Of a DNA stretch of 64,000 nt, positions 35,411 through 44,752 are shown piece by piece. Origin of the DNA: DAOVXM01 sp963746255 (GTDB taxonomy: Bacteria > Chloroflexota > Anaerolineae > Anaerolineales > UBA4823); assembly GCA_963746255.1 (NCBI GenBank), contig CAVVAJ010000007.1, positions 558,001-622,000 on the forward strand, written 5' to 3'. The position numbers and the translations under genes were made by a program. Positions within the stretch are counted from its first letter, which is position 1, and each line of letters starts with the position of its first letter. Under the pieces are notes generated by a model. The model made no database searches. It saw only the letters and a list, made by a program, of their open reading frames with translations, and was not told the DNA's origin.

Positions 35411-36568
35411 ATGAATGAAGTTGTCATTGCGGGAATTGGACAAACGCCGGTTGGGGAGCATTGGGACCTCTCATTGAGAGAATTGGCATTTATGGCTGTT
35501 GAACCTGCCGTCCAAGATGCCGGTGGGCTTGCGCCACAGGCATTGTTTGTAGGCAACATGTTGGCGCCGATGCTGTCGGGTCAGGCACATCTAGCGACCT
35601 TGATCGCTGACTTTTCGGGATATAAAGGTATCGAAGCTGTTTCAGTTGAGTCGGCTGGGGCGTCTGGAGCTGCTGCTCTTCGTTTGGGGTATATGGCGAT
35701 TCGATCTGGCATGGTTGACGTCGCACTAGTCGTGGGAGTCGAAAAGCAGACCGACAGCATCGGGAACAAAGTGGAAGCCGCGCTGAGTGCTGGCGGGGAT
35801 AGTGATTACGAAAGCATTCACGGGATGACACCTACTGCCCAAGCAGCACTGCTCATGCAGCGCTACTTGTATGAGTATGACCTACCACGCAATGTGTTTG
35901 CTGGGTTCCCGGTGGTTGCGCACGCGAATGGCGTAGCTAATCCCAATGCGATGTTTCGGAAAGCGATCCGCCCCGAACTGTATGCCAGAGCCGGGATCGT
36001 CAGCGACCCGCTTAATATGTTCGATGTCGCACCGTTCGCTGATGGCTCAGCGGCGCTGGTGCTGACACGCCCAGAACTGCTCCCGGTGGGATTTCCTCAC
36101 CCGCTGATCCATATTGCGGGGTCCAGCATGGCAGCAGGAACGTTAGCCCTCCATGACCGGTCTGACCCTTTGGTTTTCCAAGCTGCGCAGATTTCGACAC
36201 AGCGGGCTTGTCACCAGGCACAGGTTTCATCTGGTGATATCGACTTGTTTGAGCTGCATGATGCCTATTCCATTTTCGCGGCGTTGTCTTTAGAAGCTGC
36301 TGGTTTTGCCGACCGTGGCCAGGGTTGGAAACTGGCTCACGATGGCATGCTCGGTTTAGACGGGTTTCTTCCTATATCTACGATGGGCGGGCTGAAAGCG
36401 CGCGGCTACCCGGGCGGTGCAGCGGGGATCTACCAGTCCGTTGAAGCGGTACTGCAACTGCGCGGTCAGGCGGGGGCAAACCAGGTTCCAAATGCCCGCC
36501 GTGCTCTGATTCAATCGTTAGGTGGACCAGCTTCTTCGGCGGTTACGCACATTTTTGAGGTTTGTTAA
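35411..36568 (+). CDS. thiolase-like protein of the mevalonate operon, catalytic residues missing
   Basis: 385 aa, homologous over its length to the archaeal acetyl-CoA acetyltransferase of the thiolase-HMGCS-DUF35 complex (MNEVVIAGIGQTPVGEHWD, VVGVEKQTDSIGN, FELHDAYSIFAAL). The nucleophile position, normally EAACASG, reads ESAGASG here: Gly83 for Cys (codon GGG). The C-terminal GGLKA-x-GH loop reads GGLKARGYPGGAAG, with Tyr333 for the catalytic His. The His of HDAY (283) is kept. It therefore probably cannot form the acyl-enzyme. It may be a structural partner channelling acetoacetyl-CoA made by another thiolase such as the one at 56385. Frame is intact and ordinary, not a decaying pseudogene. 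Confidence 0.88.
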   Translation: MNEVVIAGIGQTPVGEHWDLSLRELAFMAVEPAVQDAGGLAPQALFVGNMLAPMLSGQAHLATLIADFSGYKGIEAVSVESAGASGAAALRLGYMAIRSGMVDVALVVGVEKQTDSIGNKVEAALSAGGDSDYESIHGMTPTAQAALLMQRYLYEYDLPRNVFAGFPVVAHANGVANPNAMFRKAIRPELYARAGIVSDPLNMFDVAPFADGSAALVLTRPELLPVGFPHPLIHIAGSSMAAGTLALHDRSDPLVFQAAQISTQRACHQAQVSSGDIDLFELHDAYSIFAALSLEAAGFADRGQGWKLAHDGMLGLDGFLPISTMGGLKARGYPGGAAGIYQSVEAVLQLRGQAGANQVPNARRALIQSLGGPASSAVTHIFEVC

Positions 36569-36694
36569 TTAAAATATTGTTAGAATCTTACGATTTTGGC
36601 GATTTGATAGTGTTTGATAGCTTGTTATCCTTACACTAATGCTGCACCTTATTAGGTGGCTTGATAAATCGGTACTTAAGGAGTTTGAAAAAGA

Positions 36695-37114
36695 ATGGAA
36701 ATCCCTCGACACTGGCGCTTACGAAAACAACGTTATAGTTTGGTTGGTGAAGTATGCCCGCATTGTGATGAAAAAATATTCCCACCGCGCGATGTCTGTC
36801 CCGAATGTGGTGGTGAAGCGAAGACCGAGTTCAATTTTAGTGGTCGCGGGGAAGTATATTCCTACACAACAGTATATGATGCCCCCGCTGGCTATGAAGA
36901 TGTCGCTCCATACATGGTTGCGATGGTTAAGCTGGCGGAAGGTCCCATGGTGACAGCTCAGCTAACCGATATCGACAACAAATCTGTCTCGATCGGGATG
37001 CCGGTTGAAATGGTCACCCGCCGCTTGCGTTCTGATGGTGACGAACGCGGTCTCTTAGTATACGGGTATAAATTCAGACCCGTCCTACAGAGCCAAGCGA
37101 AAAATAGTCTTTGA
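36695..37114 (+). CDS. DUF35 zinc-ribbon/OB-fold acyl-CoA-associated protein
   Basis: 139 aa. N-terminal zinc ribbon with Cys21/Cys24 (CPHC) and Cys35/Cys38 (CPEC), then an OB-fold (GRGEVYSYTTVYDAPAGYED, MVAMVKLAEGPMVTAQLTD). In archaea such a protein bridges thiolase and HMG-CoA synthase and provides a shared CoA channel. Its place as last gene of the same operon supports the same role here. Start ATG at 36695 with AAGGAG 11 bases before; an overlapping frame from 36639 is a shadow. No terminator follows within the next 100 bp, because a decayed block begins at about 37.17 kb. Confidence 0.9.
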   Translation: MEIPRHWRLRKQRYSLVGEVCPHCDEKIFPPRDVCPECGGEAKTEFNFSGRGEVYSYTTVYDAPAGYEDVAPYMVAMVKLAEGPMVTAQLTDIDNKSVSIGMPVEMVTRRLRSDGDERGLLVYGYKFRPVLQSQAKNSL

Positions 37115-37168
37115 CCATGAGCGGAGCAACAAAAGGCAGGGATGATCGTGAAATTAATTCCACCGTCA

Positions 37169-37868
37169 TCAGCCAATGATCAACAAACCGGGCCAACCGA
37201 TCATATAGCGTAAGCCTGCTTTGAAGTCTGTCCAGACGGTTGTTTTTTCTGCATCTACCGCATTTCGTTCTGGTTGGTGGACGTGGATGAAGAACAGCGG
37301 CAGGATGGCGAATAAAGCTGTGATCACATCAATGGATAGGATGCCCTGCATGGACAGCATTCCCAACAATAAGGCGCCCAACGGTGCAGCAACCACGTTC
37401 AGCCCACCTTCGAGCAGTTGGTTGAAGTCCCTGAATGCGAGTCAGGTGTTCGACCGGTACCATCAGGGAGGTGGAAGCGTGCATGGCGTTGGTGTGGAAT
37501 GCGCCTGCCAAAGAGCGGATGAAGAGGATGACAAAAATATGCCAGACTTCGACAATATCCAACGCAAACAGAACTGCTAGAACGATGGTTGCCAGTGCCT
37601 CGATGCTATCGGCCAATAACATAATCCGGCGACGATTCCAGCGGTCGACCAGGGTGCCTATGAACGGGCCGAGGACTACGTTGGGCAGCATACCGACCAG
37701 GGTGGCGGTCGCCAGCACAGTGGCTGAACCCGTCTGGACTGTCAGGTGCCAGATCAGAGCGAATTGCACCAGTTGGCTGCCTAGAATGGAAAGCGCCTGT
37801 CCACTCCAGATGGTGAAGAAAGTAGTTTTCCAGGGTTTGTTGTCTTGGACTGAAAATTGTGTTGTCAT
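37169..37868 (-). pseudogene. MFS transporter remnant (frameshifted and C-terminally truncated)
   Basis: The 5' part (37868 down to about 37425) encodes a normal MFS start: WSGQALSILGSQLVQFALIW, then GMLPNVVLGPFIGTLVDRWN with the loop 2-3 motif and RRRIMLLADSIEA. At about 37425 the frame slips by one base: LTRIQGL continues as NQLLEGGLNVVAAPLG in the next frame. That part ends at 37169 after YMIGWPGLLIIG, in mid-protein, with roughly half of the usual 400 or more residues missing. It resembles the enterobactin-exporter-like MFS_3 group. Not functional as read. It forms one edge of the decayed block. Confidence 0.82.
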
Positions 37869-38017
37869 GAGAGTACTCCTTACTTTTCATTTGAGGCCAT
37901 CCTTGAGGGCAAGGAGCGCATCTCTTCGCCCTCAAGGATGGTTCCGGGAAACCGTTTCATCTCAACCGAGAATTATCCGGCTGTTGCGGAAAGCGATTAT
38001 TTCGTATTTTCATCCGC

Positions 38018-38829
38018 TTAATAGGTTATTTCACTGTCTCGCTCTGGCATGAGAACCTCGGTAACGCCGGTTCCTTTTTTGAACATCGTACGCCGATTTA
38101 GAACAACGATGACCACTGCCGCGAGTGCGAAAAGGAGGTTGTCCCAGGGTTGAGCATCGGGAAAGATGGGATTCATCATCTGAAAGTGATACAGGTAAGC
38201 GATCAACAGGCTGCCGCGAGGCGCTATTGAACATGGGAGTGAGGATGACGGAGAGAGCGATGACACCGCCAAAGATATGGCACGGCGGACCAGGAGCTAT
38301 ATTGAAGCCCACTCTATCAGGAACGCAGGGATAGTGCCAGGCTGCGCAAATGATGCCCACGATTAAACCGGCCCAAAAGGGAGCCATCTTGCGCTGTAGC
38401 AGAGGCATGGCGATCCCTCGCCAGCCGAACTCCTCGAGTCGTACCCAGGAAAAAGGCATGCGCCAGCGCTGGAAATACCAGATACCAGGGGGAAAAGGGA
38501 AACGGATCGCTGAGGGTGCCATTCAATGCGGCGCCAAGGTAAGCGATGGCAGGAATGCCCAGGAGCAAGAACAACCACCACACCTTGGGCATCCGCCATA
38601 AGGTCAATCGCCGAAAGAAGCTGCCCAGCCCTTTCAGTCCGTAATTTCGCAAGACCAGGAATATGCCAACAATGCCGGGCGAATACACCGCGAGGATAAA
38701 TAAGGGATTGCTTGAGCTGATCTCACCAAAGATTGCGACCATCTGGTCGGTGAAAAGGATCAGCAGTGCGGCGATCCCCCAGGTGAGCCCAAAAGTAAGG
38801 GTCAGGAACGGAACGAGATTGGTTTTCAT
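38018..38829 (-). pseudogene. CPBP/CAAX-type intramembrane protease remnant, two frameshifts
   Basis: Three frames are needed to read one protein. First frame (from 38829): FLTLTFGLTWGIAALLILF to FPALAHAFFLGTTRG. Second: the active-site motif EEFGWRGIAMPLLQRK and a conserved His in AAWHYP, to ALSVILTPMFN. Third, ending at 38018: GSLLIAYLYHFQMMNPIF, then LFALAAVVIVVLNRRT. The family cleaves prenylated or other membrane substrates and is often linked to bacteriocin immunity. Shifts lie near 38440-38460 and 38220-38230. Start with GGAG upstream of the ATG at 38829. Confidence 0.8.
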
Positions 38830-38848
38830 AATATTTTCTCCTGATATT

Positions 38849-38943
38849 TGATAACGGATTTTGCTTCACGATATTGTCTCTTTCTTGGTTATTTTTGATG
38901 ACGGATTTTTTGTTCATGATTTTGTCTCCTTCTTGGTTGTTAT
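38849..38943. repeat. imperfect tandem repeat, two units of about 47 bp
   Basis: Unit 1 starts TGATAACGGATTTTGCTTCA at 38849; unit 2 starts TGATGACGGATTTTTTGTTCA at 38896 (first 20 bases or so shown in parts). Both end in CTTGGTTATT/CTTGGTTGTT, and a third start (TTGACGATGG) follows. It lies just upstream of the CPBP remnant on the minus strand and duplicates a short leader that contains a ribosome-site-like GGAG and ATG. Confidence 0.6.
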
Positions 38944-39017
38944 TGACGATGGTTACAGTTTATAGTTTTATGCGGCTTTTGTCCCCTATCGGAAGATAGG
39001 TTGGGAGGGTAGGTTAA

Positions 39018-39044
39018 ATAAAAAAAGAGCCGTGAAAACGGCTC
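39018..39044 (-). terminator. intrinsic terminator of the LAL remnant
   Basis: Read on the minus strand: GAGCCGT, loop TTTC, ACGGCTC, then a run of seven T interrupted once by A. Perfect 7-bp stem directly after the end of the LAL pseudogene. Confidence 0.85.
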
Positions 39045-39066
39045 AAACTTGTTGGGAGTAGATGGC

Positions 39067-41155
39067 TTAAAAGCCCAATTCCCTGGCCCGTGCACTCGCC
39101 TGTGAACGATTACTGACCCCCAGTTTCTGCAGAACGTTATGGACATGCCATTTGGCAGTCCCCACACTGATAAACAATTCGTCAGCGATTTCCTTGTTGG
39201 TTTTCCCCGCCACGATCAAACCTAATACGCGCAATTCTTGCTCGCTGAGTGGGTCAGGTAATTGGTCGAGGGGCGAGGGAGGAGAATCGCTTCCAGCTTG
39301 CTGAATGCTCAGGATAGCGTCCACAAGTTCGGGGGCGGCCTGACGCGCTTTTGGCAGCAAATCGAGGAGCGCTTCCCCTTCATCCAAAAAGATACGGATA
39401 AAACCTTCGGGTGCGGCCAATTCCAACGCTTGGGATAGCCAGTCTACGGCGGCTGGGATGTCTTTTTCGGCGCAATGGAGTAAGGCCATCAGAATCATGA
39501 CCTCTATGCCGGTTCGAACGTGACCTTGAGCCTGCCCTTGCTTAAGCAGAGCATCCAGGATGGACGGCACATTTTCGCGATCGCTTGTTTTCAGCAGGAT
39601 GCGCACAAGGGTCAGATCCACGAATTCGTGCGTTTGCCCGACGCGGGCAGCCTGATATTCCAACGCCCATTGTGTTGCTGCCTCTTCTTGCCCCGTTAAG
39701 AGCTGCAGGTTTGCGATGTGGGCTGCGGCGAGCATGGACAAGCGTTCCACCCCGAAGCCTTGTATGATCGTGTTCACTTCTTGGATGGCGTCAAAGGCAT
39801 CCGATACGCGCCCTTGATAGGCGTGTACACGGGCGAGATAGGATAGCCCTAAAATCACGTCATCTATCAAGCCGCCTCGGCGGGATAACGCAATGCCATT
39901 TTCCAGAAATTCCTCGGCGGCGGAGAGATCGTTTCGCTCGAGGGCGATGCTGCCTAGAATAGACTCTGCCAAACCGAGTGGCGGTAATCGTTTGCCCCTT
40001 GCGATTTGTATCGCTTTTTGGCAGGCTTGTTCTGCTAAGCTTAATTGTCCCTGGCTGATCTGCACCTGTGCTGCGGCACAAAGCGAATGAATAACAAGGA
40101 AAAGTACCCCGGCAGATTGCGCTTCTTCGCTTGATCTCAAATAGTTCTGCACGGCAAGCTTAGTTTGTCCGGAGAGTTCATATGCCAACCCAAGACTAGA
40201 AAATCCGCGTGCATGCTGCAAATGATGCTCTTGTGGAATTCGTTCCTGGGCAAAAGTGATCTTTTCGATGGCTTGTTGCGTATCCCCACGCACGGAGGCG
40301 ATTGCACCGTGGTACAACGATGCAAGTGCCAGCATTTGCTCTTTTTTAGGGGAGGTGGGCAGGGCGTGCAAGGTTTCCTCAGCCTGGTCAATTTGCTTTT
40401 CAGCGAGGTCAAAGCGCCCTAAAAGGTAGAGAATGTGCGAAGCGTTCAAACTCAATGCCGGGCGGTTTTGAAAGGCTTGTGGAGGGAGAGCATCCAGCCA
40501 GGTTGTATACAACGTCAGATTTCCACCCGACCAAATGGCGTCTTATTTTAATCCCCGATCGATGACATCCGCCAAAAGTTCATGATCGCCACTTGCGATG
40601 GCATATTGCACCGCTTCAGAGAGAAACTCATTCTTTTCGTCTCAGTCATTTGTCTGCGGGCCCTTAGACGTGCCAAAGGTAATGAGGGATCTGACGCGTG
40701 ATGATAACCAGATGTGCCTGATGGGGTTGATGCTCGAGAAAGTATTCCAGCATCTCGTGAATGAGCAGGTTGGTGATGATATGGTAATCCTCAAGGACGA
40801 GGATGGTTGGCTCTTCAAGGCGGGCAAGGGCGTTGATGACTTCATCCAGAATATTTTGGAAAGGTGGGAGTTGCGGCGCGTCCAAAAGCTCCAGAATGTT
40901 ATCCAGTTCAAAGTCACTGATCCGATTCCAGGCGCTTACCCAGTAGGACAGGAAGCGTGCTGGCTCATTGTCGCTTTTTTCGAGAGATAGCCAGATATGC
41001 TGTGTTGATTCCGGAGAAGAGTTGAGCCAACTGGTTATTAGGCTGGTTTTCCCATAGCCGGCAGGTGCGGAGACCAGCGTCAGTTTTCGCTGTTCGATCA
41101 AACCTGCTTGCAGTTGGTCCAAAAGCCGTGGGCGTATTACGCCGTTCAGACCCAT
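39067..41155 (-). pseudogene. third LAL/MalT-type LuxR regulator, degraded
   Basis: The 5' segment (41155 down to about 40695) encodes the ATPase core: Walker A APAGYGKTS, Walker B ILVLEDYHII. The usual LATKLxIP leader is absent, so the 5' end is truncated. Around 40691-40697 the loss of one base shifts the frame; the correct continuation SDPSLPLARLRARRQMTE is readable in the next frame. Near 40635 that joins directly to NEFLSEAVQYAIASGDHEL, which implies an internal deletion of about 250 residues. An in-frame TAA follows at 40543-40545. The rest is open: TPR region (481 aa from 40512) and an intact LuxR HTH (LSEQELRVLGLIVAGKTNKE). At least four independent lesions make this a clear pseudogene. 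Confidence 0.88.
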
Positions 41156-41168
41156 CCTGCAGAGCCAC

Positions 41169-41506
41169 GCGCTAGCCGGCGACTAAAGTCGTAGTCCGAA
41201 AAATCCACAAACCATTCACCTCTCAGGAGTTTTCCTGGGAGGTTTTTTGTTGCCCTATTCAGCATAGAAATTTTTTTGAATCAGTAGATTTGCAACAAAG
41301 TGCCTCCTACCAATTAGCACCCTATCCGCCGTGAATCTCAAGCTGCAAATAGTGATCAAGCCATCTCCCGGTTGCTGTAAAATACAAGCGCGTTACGAAA
41401 CCCACCAAGCTAAAATGGAGCGATTTCCGGCCCGATTTTATGGAAGATAGGGGCAGGAAAATCGTCGCGATAATGCGGTGAATGTCAAACTAAATCTGGA
41501 GAGTAC
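41169..41506. other. 338-bp intergenic region between the decayed block and aroQ
   Basis: Contains a short inverted repeat CGACT-AA-AGTCG (41180-41191), the orphan terminator at 41219-41248, and otherwise no recognised gene. No clear terminator for the aro operon, which ends at 41507 on the minus strand, was found. Confidence 0.5.
41219..41248 (+). terminator. orphan plus-strand intrinsic terminator
   Basis: CCTCTCAGGA (41219-41228) pairs with TCCTGGGAGG (41233-41242, one G-U), loop GTTT, followed by six T. The nearest plus-strand gene upstream is the DUF35 gene ending 4.1 kb away at 37114; everything between is minus-strand remnants. Confidence 0.8.
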
Positions 41507-41944
41507 CTAGGTTTTTAAATGCAGCACGAGAGCATGCAGAGCTACCAGATAAGACTGCCAGCCAAACCCGCTGATCTGACCGATACAAACCGGTGCGATG
41601 AGCGACGTGTGACGGAAGCTTTCACGGCTGCTGATATTCGAAAGATGGACTTCTATTACAGGGAGCGGAATTGCGGCAACGGCGTCGCGTAATGCTACCG
41701 ATGTGTGTGTATAACCACCCGGGTTGAAAATAACACCGTCAGCCCATGTTCGAGCTTCATGCAGTGCATCAATAAGCTCCCCTTCACTGTTCGATTGGAG
41801 TGTTCGTACTTCGATATTTTGTTCTATGCCAGCTTCCTGGAGCTGGCGATTGATCTCTTCCAAGGAAGTACTTCCGTAGATCGCGTTTTCACGCACTCCC
41901 AGCAGGTTCAGGTTCGGTCCATGCAGCACGAGTACTTTTTTCAT
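41507..41944 (-). CDS. aroQ: 3-dehydroquinate dehydratase, type II
   Basis: About 145 aa. Dehydrates 3-dehydroquinate to 3-dehydroshikimate by the trans route. VLVLHGPNLNLLGVRENAIYG gives the active Asn and Tyr (Tyr replaces the usual flexible-loop Arg context near ExxIYG). Also ALRDAVAAIPLPVIEVHLSN and SRESFRHTSLIAPVCIGQI with the catalytic His. Start: ATG at 41944, seven bases after AGAGG; a GTG two codons upstream abuts the ribosome site. Last gene of the aro operon, 33 bp after aroKB. Confidence 0.93.
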   Translation of the reverse strand: MKKVLVLHGPNLNLLGVRENAIYGSTSLEEINRQLQEAGIEQNIEVRTLQSNSEGELIDALHEARTWADGVIFNPGGYTHTSVALRDAVAAIPLPVIEVHLSNISSRESFRHTSLIAPVCIGQISGFGWQSYLVALHALVLHLKT

Positions 41945-41977
41945 CCGCACACCTCTTGTGGGGGTAATCCCCGTGGT

Positions 41978-43558
41978 TCAATCTCTTACGATAGACTCCC
42001 AATCTTTTACTTCAACACCAAATTTAACTTCTCCGATCCGTACCGGCAGGGTAAACTGCACCTTACCTCCAGCCCGTTTTTTGTCAAAGCGGGTTGCTTC
42101 GATTATCTTTTCGCGGTCTAGACCTGTTGGGATCGATATGGGCAATTCCAGCTTTGTTAACGTCTGCTCAATTTGTCGAACAAAGCTCTCATCGGTCAGC
42201 CCGGCTAGCACGGATAACTTAGCTGCCAGCACCATCCCGATCGCGACTGCCTCGCCATGCCGCACTTTGTAGTTAGAAACGGTTTCGATTGCATGCCCGA
42301 TCGTGTGCCCGAGGTTGAGGTTCTTTCGCAGCCCCTGCTCATACGGATCAGATTGGATTACTTGGATCTTGACCGCCATCCCTCGCCGAACCAGTTGCCC
42401 GAGGTTGTCTTGGATATGCTCCCACCCTTTATCGCAGAAGCGGAAGAGCTCGGGGTCAGAAATCACGCCGTGCTTCACTACTTCAGCCAAACCGCTGCGT
42501 AATTCAGCTTTAGCCAGGGTCTTCAGTGTGAGCGGGTCGGCTAGCACCATGCGTGGGGAATGGAATGCGCCAATCAGGTTCTTTCCTTCTGGCAGGTCTG
42601 CTCCTGTCTTTCCCCCCAGACTGGCATCGACCATTGCGAGTAACGATGTCGGAAGTGTGACCCATCTCACACCCCTGAGGTACGTTGCGGCAGCAAACCC
42701 AGTTAGGTCCCCCAGGACACCTCCACCCAAGGCTACTACCGTACTACCGCGCTCGATTTTTCCGGCTAACAGCTGCGCCCAGATTGTATGCACCGTCGCG
42801 ATAGTTTTATGTGCCTCTCCGGCCGGGATGATTATCTTTGTCACTTGATATCCTGCTGCCTGCAGGGAGTCCATAACGCTTTCCGCGTATAGTGGGGCGA
42901 CATTTGTGTCACTTACTAACCCCACCGGTCCGCGCATACCGCGCGATTTAATTAAACTGCCTACGAGCTGGATACCATCTTCGATAACACGCACATCATA
43001 CGCCTCTCCCATTCCTCGTATCCGGAATGCTCCAAGTGCTTTCTGAGCTTCCCAGGCGATTTCCCTGCTGTTCCGGCCTAAAGTATCGAGCTGGTTGGGG
43101 AAAGAAGCGTAGTGGTCAGCCCGTTGGGCAATCAATTCGGATAGTTTTGATTCTAAATTCTCATTGAGCAGCGGGCGTTCTTCGTCAGCCGTCTGTAAGC
43201 GGGTTATCAAATCGTCTACAGACGCTGATAGGCATAAGATTTGACCACTCTCCTCAGCCGCTGCTCGATTTCCCGGATCCAACAGCGCACCTCCCCCAAG
43301 AGAAATTACTCCATGACGGCGCGCTAAAAGTGACTTGAGCACATCTTGTTCGCGTCTCCGAAAACCCGCCTCACCATGTCTGCTAAAAATCTCTGGTATC
43401 GTTGCTTTACTGCGTAGCTCAATCTCGTGATCCAAATCCCAGAAAGGGAGTTCAAGCGCCTCAGCGAGTAGTCTTCCCACGCTGGATTTACCAGAACCAG
43501 GTGGCCCATACAGCAGTATCGGTGTGTCGCCGTAGGCTAGTTTATCCTTTATCATCAT
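41978..43558 (-). CDS. aroKB: bifunctional shikimate kinase / 3-dehydroquinate synthase (AroK-AroB fusion)
   Basis: 526 aa fusion. The N-terminal about 175 residues are shikimate kinase: P-loop GPPGSGKSS (18-26), DLDHEIE for Mg and shikimate, RRREQDVL, SLGGGAL and the lid RPLL. From about 185 onward is 3-dehydroquinate synthase: NAD-binding EAHKTIATV and VVALGGGVLGDLTGFAAATY, then PTSLLAMVDASLGGKTG, LAEVVKHGVI with the metal Glu, and LNLGHTIGHAIE with the metal His. It covers steps 2 and 5 of the shikimate pathway, which are not consecutive, so the benefit is stoichiometry rather than channeling. Its start overlaps the end of aroC by 17 bp. Confidence 0.94.
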   Translation of the reverse strand: MMIKDKLAYGDTPILLYGPPGSGKSSVGRLLAEALELPFWDLDHEIELRSKATIPEIFSRHGEAGFRRREQDVLKSLLARRHGVISLGGGALLDPGNRAAAEESGQILCLSASVDDLITRLQTADEERPLLNENLESKLSELIAQRADHYASFPNQLDTLGRNSREIAWEAQKALGAFRIRGMGEAYDVRVIEDGIQLVGSLIKSRGMRGPVGLVSDTNVAPLYAESVMDSLQAAGYQVTKIIIPAGEAHKTIATVHTIWAQLLAGKIERGSTVVALGGGVLGDLTGFAAATYLRGVRWVTLPTSLLAMVDASLGGKTGADLPEGKNLIGAFHSPRMVLADPLTLKTLAKAELRSGLAEVVKHGVISDPELFRFCDKGWEHIQDNLGQLVRRGMAVKIQVIQSDPYEQGLRKNLNLGHTIGHAIETVSNYKVRHGEAVAIGMVLAAKLSVLAGLTDESFVRQIEQTLTKLELPISIPTGLDREKIIEATRFDKKRAGGKVQFTLPVRIGEVKFGVEVKDWESIVRD

Positions 43559-44744
43559 TCAAGTTAGACTTTGGATCTGGCCAAAATTCGTGTGCTATCC
43601 GCTCCATTCTCATATCAGCACTATTAGCCCGCACCAGCTTGCTGTAGCGCGGCAGCATTTCCTGCAGGGAATCGCCTCCAAGTTTATCGGTCAGGGCATC
43701 TGCCAGCACAAAGGCGACCACCGCCTCGATAATTGGTACTGCACGCGGCACCGGGCAATAATCCGAGCGCTCGTATTTTGTCAATGTTTCTGTCTCGGTC
43801 GCTAAATCGACTGTTTCCTGGGGGGTCAATGTTGTCGCGATGGGTTTCATCGCCGCTCGCACGATGAGCGGCATGCCATTTGTGATGCCACCCTCCAGGC
43901 CACCTGCCCGATTTGTAGGACGGGTTAGCTGCTGTCCGTTCAAGCGAATGGCGTCATGAACTTTTGTCCCTGGAAGGGCGCTGTTCTCAAATGCTGATCC
44001 AAACTCTACCCCCTTGATCGCTTGCACACTGAGCACTGCCGCGCCTAGACGTGCTTCTAGGCGGCGGTCCCAGTGGACATGGGAGCCTAGTCCCGGCGGC
44101 ATTCCTAATGCGATCACTTCGATAATCCCACCCAATGTGTCGTGCGCTTCCATGATCTCGCGGATATGGGCTTGCATAGCTGCCGCTGCAACCGGATCGG
44201 GACAGCGGACTGGGCTGCCCTCGGCTTGCGAGAATCGCTGGAGAACCGGGATTCCATCGACATCGGCCGTGATCTTGCCAATCGACGTCACATAACCACC
44301 AACCTGGATATCGAACTGTGCCAGCAGTTGTTTGCAGATCGCGCCGATGGCTACCCGCGCGGCGGTCTCGCGCGCAGAGGCGCGCTCTAAAGCCGGCCGC
44401 AGATCGTTGTAGCCATATTTAATCGCACCGGTCAGGTCTGCATGTCCTGGGCGTGGGGTGGTAAATGGCTCAACAGCTCTACCGCTCCATTTGGCGTGAT
44501 CTCGATTGTCGATTGTCAAGGCTATAGGCGCACCAGTTGAGAGACCCTCCATTACACCGCTAACGATGGCTGCATGGTCGCTTTCAATTTTCATGCGCGG
44601 CCCAGCGCCGTAGCCGCGTTGGCGGCGGGATAATTCATGGTCGATGAGCTCGTCCGATATCGGCAGACCAGCTGGAAAACCCTCTAATATCGCGACAAGA
44701 GCCGCACCGTGGGATTCCCCTGCTGTGAGAAATCTAATCGTCAT
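43542..44744 (-). CDS. aroC: chorismate synthase
   Basis: 400 aa. Converts EPSP to chorismate using reduced FMN. Signature stretches: LTAGESHGAALVAILEGFPA at the N-terminus, RRQRGYGAGPRMKIESD, ARPGHADLTGAIKYGYNDLR-like TTPRPGHADLTGAIKYGYND, ERASARETAARVA, and GGLEGGITNGMPL. Slightly longer than the E. coli enzyme, as in many Gram-positive-type forms. 8 bp after the aminotransferase gene and overlapping aroKB, so tightly coupled within the operon. Confidence 0.95.
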   Translation of the reverse strand: MTIRFLTAGESHGAALVAILEGFPAGLPISDELIDHELSRRQRGYGAGPRMKIESDHAAIVSGVMEGLSTGAPIALTIDNRDHAKWSGRAVEPFTTPRPGHADLTGAIKYGYNDLRPALERASARETAARVAIGAICKQLLAQFDIQVGGYVTSIGKITADVDGIPVLQRFSQAEGSPVRCPDPVAAAAMQAHIREIMEAHDTLGGIIEVIALGMPPGLGSHVHWDRRLEARLGAAVLSVQAIKGVEFGSAFENSALPGTKVHDAIRLNGQQLTRPTNRAGGLEGGITNGMPLIVRAAMKPIATTLTPQETVDLATETETLTKYERSDYCPVPRAVPIIEAVVAFVLADALTDKLGGDSLQEMLPRYSKLVRANSADMRMERIAHEFWPDPKSNLNDDKG

Positions 44745-44752
44745 GGTTGGAA

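Noticed and set aside
37142..37210. Short plus-strand frame MIVKLIPPSSAND after the DUF35 gene
   Set aside because: About 23 codons only, runs into the decayed block; could be the cut start of a lost gene but cannot be supported.
41177..41198. GGCGACTAAAGTCGTAGTCC, REP-like inverted repeat
   Set aside because: Single copy in the window, 5-bp arms; looks like dispersed repeats I recall from related genomes, but not enough to call.
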